34,021 nucleotides of DNA from DAOTTW01 sp034437615 (GTDB lineage Bacteria; Chloroflexota; Anaerolineae; Aggregatilineales; Phototrophicaceae), in the NCBI GenBank assembly GCA_034437615.1, contig DAOTTW010000137.1, positions 1-34,021 of the forward strand, written 5' to 3'. Under the pieces are notes generated by a model, which did not search any database, was not told the origin of the DNA, and saw only the letters and a program-made list of their open reading frames with translations. Made by a program: the position numbers and the translations under genes. This document shows, piece after piece, positions 1 to 7,911 of this stretch (its first letter is position 1; each line of letters opens with the position of its first letter).

Positions 1-1599
1 GTACACGTGACCGCAGATGGCCGCGTCGATTGGGACGCGCTACAAAGCAGCATTGAGCAGGCGACGCGCTTCCTGGATGATGTGGTTGAGGTCAACCGCT
101 ACGTAGACGCCGTGCCGCAACTGCGCGAGGCGGCGCTGCGGGCGCGGCGCATCGGCCTGGGCTTCATGGGCCTGGCGGATATGATGATCCAGCTAGATTT
201 GCGCTACGGCTCAGCAGAAGGCCAGGAATTCGCGGGGCAAATATCGGAATTCATGCGCTACCACGCCATGCGCACCAGCATCGAACTGGCACGCGAACGC
301 GGCGCATTCCCCGGCATCACGGGCAGCATCTATGATCCGCATAACATGACCTGGGAGCCACCCAAGCCGATCAGCCCCTATACACACGATTGGGGCCGCC
401 CGGCGCTGGATTGGGATGGCGTCGTGACGGACATCAAGCAACACGGCATCCGCAACGCCGCACAGACCACCATCGCGCCCACTGGCACCATTTCGACGGT
501 CAGCGGTTGCGAGGGCTACGGCTGTGAGCCTGTTTTCGCGCTGGCCTACACGCGCTATGTGGTGGATGGCGACTCGCGCTTTGAACTGAATTACGCCAGC
601 CCGCTGCTGCGGCAAAAGCTGGAAAGCCTGAACCTGGGCGACGAGCGAATCCAGCAGATTATCGACCAGGTTAGCGACGAAGGCACCGTCCAGAACGTGA
701 GCGAACTGCCCGACAACGTGCGCAACGGTCTGGTGGTCAGCAGCGACATCACGCCCGAAGAGCACGTGCGGATGCAGGCCAGCATTCAGGCTTTCATCGA
801 CAACAGCATCAGCAAGACCATCAACATGCCCGCTACGGCGACAGTGGACGATGTGCAGCGTGCCTATCAACTGGCATGGGAGCTAGGCTGCAAGGGCCTG
901 ACGGTTTACGTCACGGGCAGCCGCGATGTGGTGGTGCTAGAGACGAAAGCCACACGCGACGCCCGCGAGAAAGTAGCGACTGGCGAGGGCACAGCCGAAA
1001 CCGCCCTGACCGAAACACACGACCCGCAGGGGATCACAGAATACAGCCACAAGAAGCCGCGTCCGGTTGTGCTGGAAGGCAAAACCTATCGGATGCCGAC
1101 ACCTGTGGGCACGGCTTATCTGACGATCAACGAGAACGGGCACGGCTACGGCCAACCCTTCGAGGTGTTCATCAACACGTCAAAGGCAGGCTCAGAGATT
1201 GCAGCGATTTCTGAGGCGATTGGCCGTCTGATTTCGCTGCTGCTGCGCCAGACCTCGCCTGTGTCGCCGCGTGACCGCGTAGATGAGATCGTGCGTCAGC
1301 TAGAGGACATCGGCGGCGGGCGTCAGATGGGCTTCGGCACGAACCGTATCGCCAGCCTGCCGGATGCCATTGCCCGCGTGCTGGCTGAATACCTGCAACA
1401 GACGGACGCTGGCAACCGGGAAGAAGCGCTCAGCGAGGCCATGCAACAACTGACGGGCGTCACGCCGGAATTAGAAGCGGTCAATGGCCACGTCGCAGTG
1501 GATGCCGTTGGCGACATCTGCCCGGATTGCGGCTCGGCTACGCTCATCCGCAAAGAGGGCTGTGTATCCTGCCACAAATGCGGCTACAGCGAGTGCTAG
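1..1599 (+). CDS. nrdJ: Class II (adenosylcobalamin-dependent) ribonucleotide reductase, C-terminal part
   Basis: This enzyme makes deoxyribonucleotides from ribonucleotides using adenosylcobalamin as radical source. The frame is open from base 1, so the gene is truncated by the window edge and the GTG at base 7 is not a real start. Visible parts include RRIGLGFMGLADM (about residues 48-60), the APTGTIS motif followed by GCEGYGCEPVFA (about residues 160-180), which is typical of the reductase barrel, and a region near residues 355-470 resembling the TSCPD domain (TYRMPTPVGTAYLTINE, GFGTNRIASLPDAIA). The C terminus is a cysteine cluster (CPDCG, then CVSCHKCGYSEC). In this family such tails act in zinc binding and thiol exchange. 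The gene ends in TAG and is followed by a hairpin repeat, then by an opposite-strand gene. The family call is firm. The choice of nrdJ over related symbols rests on architecture. Confidence 0.92.
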   Translation, partial: VHVTADGRVDWDALQSSIEQATRFLDDVVEVNRYVDAVPQLREAALRARRIGLGFMGLADMMIQLDLRYGSAEGQEFAGQISEFMRYHAMRTSIELARERGAFPGITGSIYDPHNMTWEPPKPISPYTHDWGRPALDWDGVVTDIKQHGIRNAAQTTIAPTGTISTVSGCEGYGCEPVFALAYTRYVVDGDSRFELNYASPLLRQKLESLNLGDERIQQIIDQVSDEGTVQNVSELPDNVRNGLVVSSDITPEEHVRMQASIQAFIDNSISKTINMPATATVDDVQRAYQLAWELGCKGLTVYVTGSRDVVVLETKATRDAREKVATGEGTAETALTETHDPQGITEYSHKKPRPVVLEGKTYRMPTPVGTAYLTINENGHGYGQPFEVFINTSKAGSEIAAISEAIGRLISLLLRQTSPVSPRDRVDEIVRQLEDIGGGRQMGFGTNRIASLPDAIARVLAEYLQQTDAGNREEALSEAMQQLTGVTPELEAVNGHVAVDAVGDICPDCGSATLIRKEGCVSCHKCGYSEC

Positions 1600-1633
1600 C
1601 GGACGGATACACGAGAATAAAAGCAGACGATGT

Positions 1634-1696
1634 GTAGGGGTGCAATGCATTGCCCAGGGCGCAGCAACCACAGGGCGCAGCACGCTGCGCCCCTAC
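1634..1696. repeat. Hairpin repeat with 7-bp terminal inverted repeats (GTAGGGG...CCCCTAC)
   Basis: The ends GTAGGGG (1634-1640) and CCCCTAC (1690-1696) are exact inverted repeats. Inside are the palindrome GCAATGCATTGC (1642-1653), a direct repeat CAGGGCGCAGCA (1655-1666 and 1671-1682), and a hairpin with 9-bp arms GGGCGCAGC/GCTGCGCCC (1673-1681 and 1684-1692). It lies between the convergent ends of the reductase and the next gene. It may limit read-through, but no U-tract follows, so it is called a small dispersed repeat rather than an intrinsic terminator. Confidence 0.6.
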
Positions 1697-1697
1697 G

Positions 1698-2327
1698 CTA
1701 ATTGCTGACCGCAGGCGCTTTGTTCAGCCATTGGTCGCTTTCAAGCTGCTGCAACAGGAAACGCGCAAAATCCTCACGTGAGAGGCGTGCGCTCACGTCC
1801 CCACCCAGATAATCGGCTTTGATGTCGCCCGTACCCGGCTGATTTGTCAGCATCGGTGCCCGGCCAATCGTGTAATCCAGGCCGGACGCCTTGACCTTAT
1901 CCACGACCATCTCCATATCTTTCACGACATGCTTTGAAATCAGATGCAGCAGGACGCGGATAACGCGATCCGGCACACCTGGCTTATCGTTCGGGTCCGG
2001 CACGCCAGCGCCAGCCGTCACAATCAAGCGCTGGACGTTGTGCTGCTTCATGGCATTGATGATGTGCTCCATGCCCTGGCTGATGACGTAATCGGGCTTG
2101 TTGACCGAGGGTGCCAGCGCACTGATGACGGCATCTGTGCCGGCAACGGCCTGCTGTACACAATCGGCGTCTGTGACATCACCCTGCACCAGCTTCAGGT
2201 TATCGTGCTGAGTATCCATCTTGGACGGTGTGCGCACGTAGGCCACGACCTCGTGGCCTGCGTCCAGCGCTTGCTTGACGATGTGCTTGCCTGTGCCACC
2301 TGTGGCACCAAATACGGCGATTTTCAT
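1698..2327 (-). CDS. NAD(P)-binding Rossmann-fold oxidoreductase (atypical short-chain dehydrogenase)
   Basis: The 209-residue product has the dinucleotide-binding loop GATGGTGKHIV at residues 6-16. It has the overall plan of NAD(P)H-binding NmrA-like or flavin-reductase-like proteins (AVFGATGGTG, then VQGDVTD, then AVISALAPS). It lacks the catalytic Tyr-x-x-x-Lys of classical short-chain dehydrogenases, so it is probably a reductase or redox sensor acting on quinone- or flavin-type substrates. That substrate class is inferred. The start at 2327 is preferred over 2360 because AGGAG lies eight bases upstream, whereas the longer start adds an unrelated 11-residue lead. The gene is divergent from the MarR regulator and shares its operator-bearing intergenic region, so MarR control is likely. 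Confidence 0.82.
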   Translation of the reverse strand: MKIAVFGATGGTGKHIVKQALDAGHEVVAYVRTPSKMDTQHDNLKLVQGDVTDADCVQQAVAGTDAVISALAPSVNKPDYVISQGMEHIINAMKQHNVQRLIVTAGAGVPDPNDKPGVPDRVIRVLLHLISKHVVKDMEMVVDKVKASGLDYTIGRAPMLTNQPGTGDIKADYLGGDVSARLSREDFARFLLQQLESDQWLNKAPAVSN

Positions 2328-2413
2328 GTTTTCTGCTCCTAGTCCGCTTTCTGTGGTCAATTAATCGGGATTATTGTGTATGCTGATGGGCATGATATGT
2401 GTCATGTTTTTAC

Positions 2414-2456
2414 GTTTAGGGCTAAACATAACCCAAGTTTAGTGCTATACTTGGGT
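2414..2456. promoter_or_regulatory. Duplicated palindromic operator between the oxidoreductase and marR genes
   Basis: Two near-identical 14-bp sites lie 23 bp apart: GTTTAGGGCTAAAC (2414-2427, a perfect 6-bp inverted repeat) and GTTTAGTGCTATAC (2437-2450, two mismatches to the first). The second site is also framed by a perfect 7-bp inverted repeat, ACCCAAG (2431-2437) and CTTGGGT (2450-2456). A possible -10 box TATACT (2446-2451) overlaps the second site about 29 bases before the marR start, which suits repression by the adjacent MarR protein. The binding protein is inferred from position. No clear -35 box is seen. Confidence 0.6.
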
Positions 2457-2479
2457 CGAAGTCAAGGATGATAGGTTAA

Positions 2480-3013
2480 ATGTCTGCTGAGGACCAGATG
2501 CAACACACACAGGACCCGATGAGCGGGCAAACCCATGACCTGTGGGCGCAATTTCTGCAATTTGCGCAGCAGTTCAACCGTGCAGCAGCGGCTTTGCTGA
2601 ATGCACATCATCTGACGCCGCCGCAATTCTTGATGCTGATGGCGCTGCACCAACACGATAAAACGCAGCCCACCCAGCAAGAATTAGCCGATGCGCTGCT
2701 CGTGACAAAGGGCAACGTCTCGCAGATGCTAAAGGTAATGGAGCGTGAAAACCTGATCGTGCGCCAAACTGAAGGCGGCGTCAAGCGCATCCAGCTAACC
2801 AAGAGGGCACGCACGCTATACGCCGAAGTCGAAGCGGCACATGCGGCTTTCGTGCAGGGTATTTTCGGTGCGCTAGATGAACAGGATCAGGTACAGATGG
2901 CACGCATGATCGCTCGCTTGCAGATGGCGCTGGAAAGCGGACGGGCGGCCCATTGCCAAACCGATACAGAAGCAGACACAGAAGCAGACACAGAAGACAA
3001 CGAATCATGCTAA
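2480..3013 (+). CDS. MarR-family transcriptional regulator with cysteine-flanked acidic tail
   Basis: This 177-residue winged-helix regulator would act as a DNA-binding dimer. The HTH and wing cover about residues 60-115 (TQQELADALLVTKGNVSQML, then ENLIVRQ and GGVKRIQLT), as in MarR proteins. The only two cysteines are C159 and the last residue C177. They flank an acidic EADT repeat encoded by 12-bp tandem repeats (2966-2990). Such a tail is unusual for MarR and could be a thiol switch, which is inference. The gene is divergent from a Rossmann-fold oxidoreductase and 10 bases ahead of an NmrA-like reductase, so it probably controls both. The ATG at 2480 is chosen; AAGGA lies about twelve bases upstream, which is rather distant, and a start at 2498 is possible. 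Confidence 0.88.
   Translation: MSAEDQMQHTQDPMSGQTHDLWAQFLQFAQQFNRAAAALLNAHHLTPPQFLMLMALHQHDKTQPTQQELADALLVTKGNVSQMLKVMERENLIVRQTEGGVKRIQLTKRARTLYAEVEAAHAAFVQGIFGALDEQDQVQMARMIARLQMALESGRAAHCQTDTEADTEADTEDNESC
2966..2998 (+). repeat. 12-bp tandem repeat inside marR 3' end
   Basis: Two exact copies of ACAGAAGCAGAC (2966-2977 and 2978-2989) are followed by a partial third. They encode the acidic EADT repeat at the C terminus of the MarR protein. Because the unit is in frame, slippage would lengthen or shorten the tail without a frameshift. Confidence 0.8.
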
Positions 3014-3023
3014 GGACGTACAG

Positions 3024-3887
3024 ATGACACAGACGATTTTAGTCACAGGCGCAACAGGCAACGTCGGCGGCGCAGTGGTGGATTTATTCCCGCAGGACCA
3101 ACGCCAGCACCTACGAATTGGCGTGCGCAAACCCGAAAAAGCACGCGGCCAATTCGGTGATGATTTGCAGTATGTCGCGTTTGATTTTCAGCAAGCCGAC
3201 ACCTTTGCGGGGGCGCTCACAGGCATCCAGCGCGTGTTTCTGGTGCGACCGCCCCAATTGGCCAACGCGCAGCGCGATTTTGCGCCCTTTATCGACGCCA
3301 TGCGTGCCCATGATGTGCAGCAGGTGGTGTTTTTGTCGCTGCAAGGCGTGGAAGATAATAGCATCGTGCCCCATCACAAGATTGAGGTGCTGCTGAAGCA
3401 ATCCGGCATCCCGTATACGTTCCTGCGTGCTGGCTTCTTCATGCAAAACCTGGATACAACCCACCGCGAGGACATCCAGCAACGCGACGATATTTTCATC
3501 CCGGCGGGTAAGGCCAAAACCAGCTTCATCGACGTGCGCGACATCGCAGAATGCGGCATCGTGGCGCTGACGCAAGGGGGCCACGAGAACCAGGCCTATA
3601 CGCTGACGGGCGCTGAAGCGCTGGATTATTACGAGGTCGCTGAGATCATGAGCGCGGAGCTAGGCCGCACGATTACGTATAGCAACCCGTCGATTTTGCG
3701 CTTCTTCTGGACGTTCTGGCGGCGCGGCATGTCACCGATGTATGTGCTGGTGATAACGCTGCTGTATGTGAATACGCGGCGCGGCATGGCGGCGACGGTC
3801 AGCGACGACTACCCGCGTGTGGTGGGCAAAGCGCAACGCACAATGGCCGAATACGTACATGATTACCGGGATTGCTGGCTGCGCTGA
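3024..3887 (+). CDS. NmrA-like NAD(P)H-binding reductase (QOR2/azoreductase-type)
   Basis: The 287-residue product begins with the NmrA-type nucleotide-binding motif ILVTGATGNVGGAVVDL (residues 5-21). It continues with VFLVRPP, VVFLSLQGVEDN, a conserved HHKIEVLLKQSGIPYTFLRAGFFMQN-like segment (about residues 116-140, longer than shown motifs) and FIDVRDIAECG. This order matches NmrA-like NAD(P)H-dependent quinone or azo reductases and redox-sensor homologues. The substrate cannot be read from sequence. It lies 10 bases after marR with AAGGA about nine bases before the ATG, so the two genes are almost certainly co-transcribed. The C-terminal stretch FFWTFWRRGMSPMYVLVITLL is hydrophobic but is more likely a packed helix than a membrane span. 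Confidence 0.86.
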   Translation: MTQTILVTGATGNVGGAVVDLFPQDQRQHLRIGVRKPEKARGQFGDDLQYVAFDFQQADTFAGALTGIQRVFLVRPPQLANAQRDFAPFIDAMRAHDVQQVVFLSLQGVEDNSIVPHHKIEVLLKQSGIPYTFLRAGFFMQNLDTTHREDIQQRDDIFIPAGKAKTSFIDVRDIAECGIVALTQGGHENQAYTLTGAEALDYYEVAEIMSAELGRTITYSNPSILRFFWTFWRRGMSPMYVLVITLLYVNTRRGMAATVSDDYPRVVGKAQRTMAEYVHDYRDCWLR

Positions 3888-3941
3888 GCGACAATTTTCG
3901 CCGTCCACATTATCTTGTCTTGTGCTGCTCTACTTTGTCTT

Positions 3942-4523
3942 TTACGCTTTGCGGATGGCGTCCCATTCTTCGCGCAACATGCCGAACCAGTATTCATCCC
4001 ATAGTTCGCCTGTGTGTGGATAGTATGCCCTGCGCCGCAAGCAGCCTTCCTGCTTAAAGCCAAGCCGTTCCAGCAGGCGTTGTGAGCGCTCGTTGATGCC
4101 ATCCGTGCCCGCTTCGATGCGCTGCAAGCCCATCCTGTAGAAGCCATAATCCATGATGGCCGCCACCGCTTCGGACATGTAGCCATTGCCCCAGTAGGTC
4201 GGGTTCATCTCGTAGCCCATTTCGGCCCTGCGTGCGCCAAAATCAAATTGATGAAAGCCCAGTGTGCCGATCAGGTGGTCATCGCCATTTCGCAGTGTCA
4301 GCACCCAGCGCACGACCTGCCGATTGCGATACCAGGCGTGCATATCCAGCAGAAAATCATGCGTGTCCTCTAGCGTGCGGTGTGGTGCGATGCCGAGTTG
4401 CCGCGTCACACGTGGATCGCTGTAGTTGCCGAAAAGCGCTTCGGCGTCGGTGGGGCGCAGGTCACGCAGGGTCAGGCGTTCTGTGTGCAAAATCGGGAAG
4501 TGCTGAAAGGTGCGGTCATTCAT
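3942..4523 (-). CDS. GNAT-family N-acetyltransferase (RimJ/RimL-like)
   Basis: The 193-residue product opens with LHTERLTLRDLRPTDAEALF (about residues 12-31), the usual start of RimJ/RimL-type acetyltransferases. The acetyl-CoA binding motif is EMGYEMNPTYWGNGYMSEAV (about residues 100-120). Later comes NERSQRLLERLGFKQEG, the conserved beta-alpha segment near the C terminus. It should transfer acetyl from acetyl-CoA to an amine such as a protein N-terminus or small molecule; the acceptor is unknown. No strong ribosome-binding site precedes the ATG. The gene faces the NmrA-like gene tail to tail. It is followed on the same strand, 110 bases upstream, by the RsmC-like gene, so an independent promoter is possible. 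Confidence 0.87.
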   Translation of the reverse strand: MNDRTFQHFPILHTERLTLRDLRPTDAEALFGNYSDPRVTRQLGIAPHRTLEDTHDFLLDMHAWYRNRQVVRWVLTLRNGDDHLIGTLGFHQFDFGARRAEMGYEMNPTYWGNGYMSEAVAAIMDYGFYRMGLQRIEAGTDGINERSQRLLERLGFKQEGCLRRRAYYPHTGELWDEYWFGMLREEWDAIRKA

Positions 4524-4611
4524 GGGGTTATAAATGTCTCTATTTCAGAACCTATCGCATAGATCATGCCATGATTGCCGCCGTCTTTGTAGATAGAGAT
4601 AGAGACGCGCC

Positions 4612-4623
4612 CGCAAATTTGCG
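4612..4623. repeat. 12-bp perfect palindrome CGCAAATTTGCG downstream of rsmC
   Basis: CGCAAATTTGCG is self-complementary and lies 11 bases past the stop of the methyltransferase gene on the minus strand. It could form part of a 3' hairpin, but no U-tract follows in that direction, so terminator function is uncertain. Confidence 0.35.
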
Positions 4624-4633
4624 CCGACGGGTA

Positions 4634-5719
4634 CTAGCCCGACGCTTCCAGCACGACGTATTTGTTATCGTTGGCCAGTTGCGTCACCTGCGAGAAGTGC
4701 TCGCGCAGCAGCTTTTCATAGGGCAAGAAGGCATTGGCCACCAGCAGCAACCGACCACCCGGCGCTAAGTGCTGTGGCGCTGCGGTGATGATGCGCCTGG
4801 CGACACTCGTCTGCACGTTGAAGCCCTGATGAAACGGCGGATTGCTGACAATCAAATCAACCTGTGCATCGTCTCTGTTCTCCAACGCAGAGTAAACATC
4901 GGCGGGTTCGATCTGTGCGTTATGCAGGTTGTTATACTCAGCGCTGAGCGTCGCACAGCCACACGCCAGCTTGCTGTCATCAACCATGAGCACAGAGCGA
5001 GCCACCTGCCCCAGCACGCAGCCAATCACACCATTGCCACAGCCCACATCCAGCACGCTGCGCCCCTGCGCAAAATCATGCAGGCGCTGCTGTTGCAGCA
5101 ACAGGCGCGTACCGTCATCGAGTTTTCGCCAGCTAAACACACCGGGCAGGGTGGCCAACGTCAGCAGGCCGTAGGGTGCCTCAATATCCAGCGTGCCGAC
5201 CTGCGTCGGGTCGTCGCCCCAGGCTGCCGGATAGTGGTGGGCGACGGGCTGCGTTTTCTGTGCGGTGGCGATGCGCACACGCTGCTTGTAGGCCAGCAGA
5301 TTGCTATTGCCATAGAGCGCTTCGGCATCCTTGATGACGGTTTTCACGCCCTCGTTGTTGCCGCCGATCATCAGCACATGGCCACCCGGCACAAGCACCT
5401 GATACGCGCTCCACAGCAGGCCACGCGCATAATCGCGCCCTTTGGGGCTGATGATAATGGCCTTCTCGACCTGCATCGGTGGCTGTGGATAGATGCCGTC
5501 GCTAAATTGTTCAGCGTCGTAAACATTCGGCAGGTGGCCCGTGACGCGCTGCATCGCCAGCCATGCGCGGTAGCTGGTCTCATGCACAGCGACGGCGTTC
5601 ACCCGTTTGGCGATGTCGCGTACTATGTAATGATCTGGCGGCGCGTAGAGCAACACGCGCTCCTGCGCCGCAAATTGCACATGGTCGAAGAGCAAGCGGC
5701 TGATGATCTCGTTTTGCAA
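4634..5719 (-). CDS. rsmC: RsmC/RlmG-like class I SAM-dependent RNA methyltransferase
   Basis: The 361-residue protein has a degenerate N-terminal methyltransferase-like half and a catalytic C-terminal half, as in RsmC (16S rRNA m2G1207) and RlmG. Motif I is VLDVGCGNGVIG (about residues 220-231). The acidic SAM-binding segment is MVDDS, and the guanine-N2 catalytic motif NPPFHQG is at about residues 289-295. Length fits the family (about 340-380). The frame starts with TTG at 5719; AAGG lies about four bases upstream and the next in-frame ATG is some 50 residues later, inside the conserved domain. The target base is assigned by family resemblance only, and RlmG-type specificity is an alternative. 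Confidence 0.85.
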   Translation of the reverse strand: MQNEIISRLLFDHVQFAAQERVLLYAPPDHYIVRDIAKRVNAVAVHETSYRAWLAMQRVTGHLPNVYDAEQFSDGIYPQPPMQVEKAIIISPKGRDYARGLLWSAYQVLVPGGHVLMIGGNNEGVKTVIKDAEALYGNSNLLAYKQRVRIATAQKTQPVAHHYPAAWGDDPTQVGTLDIEAPYGLLTLATLPGVFSWRKLDDGTRLLLQQQRLHDFAQGRSVLDVGCGNGVIGCVLGQVARSVLMVDDSKLACGCATLSAEYNNLHNAQIEPADVYSALENRDDAQVDLIVSNPPFHQGFNVQTSVARRIITAAPQHLAPGGRLLLVANAFLPYEKLLREHFSQVTQLANDNKYVVLEASG

Positions 5720-5753
5720 GGGCCTTACCTATTGTTTTTGTCAAGTTTTTTCG

Positions 5754-5781
5754 TGGCGGACGCAGCAAGCCGCGTCCCTAC
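5754..5781. repeat. Hairpin repeat, family B (GTGGCGGACGCA...GCGTCCCTACA)
   Basis: GGACGC (5758-5763) pairs with GCGTCC (5772-5777) around an 8-base spacer. The flanks GTGG before and CTACA after match, in inverted orientation, a copy at 33978-34006. It sits upstream of the TTG start of the RsmC-like gene. Confidence 0.6.
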
Positions 5782-5819
5782 ATGACTACTGCGAACCGTA
5801 GGAACGCCGTTCTTGGCGT

Positions 5820-5963
5820 GTAACTACTCAGCCCTCACCCCCAACCCCTCTCCCGAACGTGCCTTTGGCACTGGGAGAGGGGCTTTAAACGGCTTGCTTC
5901 CCCCTCTCCATTGTTATCTGGGTATGGTGGGAGAGGGGGATTGAGTTCACAAGGGTAGGTATA
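5820..5963. mobile_element. MITE-like repeat, family A, copy 1 (two nested hairpins)
   Basis: It begins with GTAACTACTCAG followed by CCCTCACCCCC. Hairpin 1 pairs CCCCTCTCCC (5845-5854) with GGGAGAGGGG (5873-5882) and has an inner stem GTGCC/GGCAC (5859-5863 and 5867-5871). Hairpin 2 pairs CCCCCTCTCC (5900-5909) with GGAGAGGGGG (5930-5939). The right end differs from copy 2 and carries AGGGTAGGT, also found near copy 3. Just before it, 5806-5820 resembles the hairpin at 33774-33791. There is no coding capacity. The stretch between the RsmC-like gene and the ABC exporter (5720-6002) holds only these repeats. Confidence 0.7.
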
Positions 5964-6002
5964 ACGACTACCAATTTTCACCGTCCACGTTTTCCTGCGG
6001 TG

Positions 6003-7850
6003 CTACCCCTGCATCTGCGCGTGCCAGGACTGTGCATAGCGGCCATTTTGCGCCAGCAAGTCGTCGTGTGTGCCCTGCTCAATGACGCGATTCACACCCA
6101 TCACGAAAATATAATCGGCCTGCATCGCGGTTGTGAAGCGGTGCGTAATCATGATAGCCGTGCGGCCTGTGGCCATCTGCCTGAAACGGTGCAGCCAGTC
6201 CAATTCGGCCCAGGAATCCATCGCGCTGGTTGGTTCATCCAGCACCACAATCGGCGCTTGCCGCAGGAAAGCCCGCGCTAACGCAATGCGCTGCCATTCG
6301 CCGCCGCTGAGTTCTGCCCCACCGAACAGCTTGCCGAGTGTGGCGTCGTAATCGTGCGGCAGCTTCTCAATCGGGCCATCGGCTTTAGCGGCGGCGGCGG
6401 CCTGTCGCACGGCCTGCAACGTCGGCCTGGATGCCAGATCACCGACTGCGATATTGTGGAATACACTCTCATGATAATGGTAGGGCTGCTGAAACAACAC
6501 GGTGACATTTTGCCGCACGCGCTCTAAAGGTAAGCTGCGGATGTCCACGCCATCCCACAGCACGCGGCCTGCATCCGGGTCATAAAAGCGGCACAACAGC
6601 TTGACCAGCGTGGATTTGCCGATGCCGTTTTCGCCCACCAGCGCAATGACCTTGCCTGCGGGTAGCGTCAAATTGAAGTTGTGCAGCGCGGGGCGTTGGC
6701 TGCCGGGATAGTAAAATGTAATGTCCTCAAAGGTGATGCCCTGCTGCAACGGGAAGCTAACGTTGGCGGCTGGCTTTTCGGGCTGCGCCTTCAGTGTGGG
6801 TTGCAAATTCAGAAATTCAAACAGGTTATCAATGAAAACCAGGCTCTCGAAGATGGTGCCGGTGCGCTGCAATAACAAGCGTGAGGACGACTGCCCCTGA
6901 TTGAAGATCTGATAGAAGGCGGCCAGATCGCCAAAGCTGGCAAACCCCTGCAACACCCGTAAGCCCATCCACAGCATGACGCCACCGACGACCACCAGCG
7001 AGAACAGCGCCGCGAAAATATCCGTGATGAGCTTCTGGCTTTGCAGTTTCAGGCGGTCATGCCGCAGGCTGGCCCGCAACTGATGAAAGACGCGCTTATA
7101 ATGCTCAGCGAGGCCGAACAAGCGCACCTCAGAGGCGGCCTCGCGTTCGGTCAGCACCATCTGATAGTACAGGCTCAGGCGCATGTTGGCTGTGTTCTCC
7201 AAGCGCCAACGGTTGTAACGCCGCGTGAAGCGCAGCACCACCCACAAGGCCGGCAACGAGCCGATAATCAGCACGAAGGGCAGCCACACGGCATAGCTAA
7301 GCAGAATCGCGAACATACCGAGCAGCGTCAGCGTGTTTTGCAGCAGCACGCCCAGATTTGTCACCAGTTGGATCGGCTTGGAATAGGCTTCCTGACGGGC
7401 ACGGTGCAGCTTGTCGTAGTAATCTGACGTCTCATAGAAGCGCATATCGAGTTCGGCGGCCTTCGCGTTGATCTGGTCGCTGATGGCATCGCGCACAATT
7501 TCGGATTGCGCGGTCTGCACCCATTGCGACACGCTGCTCATCATTTCGGCCACGAGCCGGACGACGACCAGCGCCGCCAACGCCAGCAAAGTCGGCTGCA
7601 AGGTCGGCCAGCTTAAATCAGCTTCGATGCTGCTCACCAGCCCGTCAATCGCATCTCGCGTCAGTGTCACGGTCAGCACAGGCAGCAAGCCCTGGACGAT
7701 CAGCACGCCGAACCAAGCCAGCATCCAGCCGGGGGCCGCCTGCCACACCAGGCGCAGCGTTGCAGGCAGATGTCGCAATGTGGCGAACTGCTGCGGTGCG
7801 CGTCGGCGTAAACGTTGTATCAATTTTTGCATCGTATCCGTCACCCTCAT
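6003..7850 (-). CDS. ABC exporter half-transporter (fused permease and ATPase)
   Basis: The 615-residue product has an N-terminal membrane domain with hydrophobic segments (for example MLAWFGVLIVQGLLPVLTV, LALAALVVVRLVAEM, LTLLGMFAILLSYAVWLPFV). A complete ATPase domain follows: Walker A GENGIGKSTL (about residues 406-415), signature LSGGEWQRIALARAF (about 514), Walker B IVVLDEPTSAMD (about 531) and the H-loop MITHR. It would work as a dimer in the cytoplasmic membrane, pumping an unknown substrate outward. The ATG at 7850 is chosen because the longer frame, reaching 7973, would run into the divergent Hsp90-like gene and across a 17-bp palindrome. A start at 7832 is also possible. It shares a 112-bp promoter region with that gene. 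Confidence 0.9.
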   Translation of the reverse strand: MRVTDTMQKLIQRLRRRAPQQFATLRHLPATLRLVWQAAPGWMLAWFGVLIVQGLLPVLTVTLTRDAIDGLVSSIEADLSWPTLQPTLLALAALVVVRLVAEMMSSVSQWVQTAQSEIVRDAISDQINAKAAELDMRFYETSDYYDKLHRARQEAYSKPIQLVTNLGVLLQNTLTLLGMFAILLSYAVWLPFVLIIGSLPALWVVLRFTRRYNRWRLENTANMRLSLYYQMVLTEREAASEVRLFGLAEHYKRVFHQLRASLRHDRLKLQSQKLITDIFAALFSLVVVGGVMLWMGLRVLQGFASFGDLAAFYQIFNQGQSSSRLLLQRTGTIFESLVFIDNLFEFLNLQPTLKAQPEKPAANVSFPLQQGITFEDITFYYPGSQRPALHNFNLTLPAGKVIALVGENGIGKSTLVKLLCRFYDPDAGRVLWDGVDIRSLPLERVRQNVTVLFQQPYHYHESVFHNIAVGDLASRPTLQAVRQAAAAAKADGPIEKLPHDYDATLGKLFGGAELSGGEWQRIALARAFLRQAPIVVLDEPTSAMDSWAELDWLHRFRQMATGRTAIMITHRFTTAMQADYIFVMGVNRVIEQGTHDDLLAQNGRYAQSWHAQMQG

Positions 7851-7911
7851 GGCCTGTGTGCGGCCTTGTGCCGCCTTGCCCCGATTTATAGGGGCTACTT
7901 CATTGCAATGC

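Noticed and set aside
211..870. Minus-strand frame of 219 codons
   Set aside because: It is antisense to the ribonucleotide reductase and has no supporting motif or start signal.
1673..1692. Intrinsic terminator for the ribonucleotide reductase gene
   Set aside because: The 9-bp-arm hairpin is strong but no run of T follows on either strand, and it belongs to a larger repeat.
4769..5785. Long plus-strand frame of 338 codons
   Set aside because: It lies opposite the RsmC-like gene, whose motifs (VLDVGCGNG, NPPFHQG) are clear. The plus frame shows no domain.
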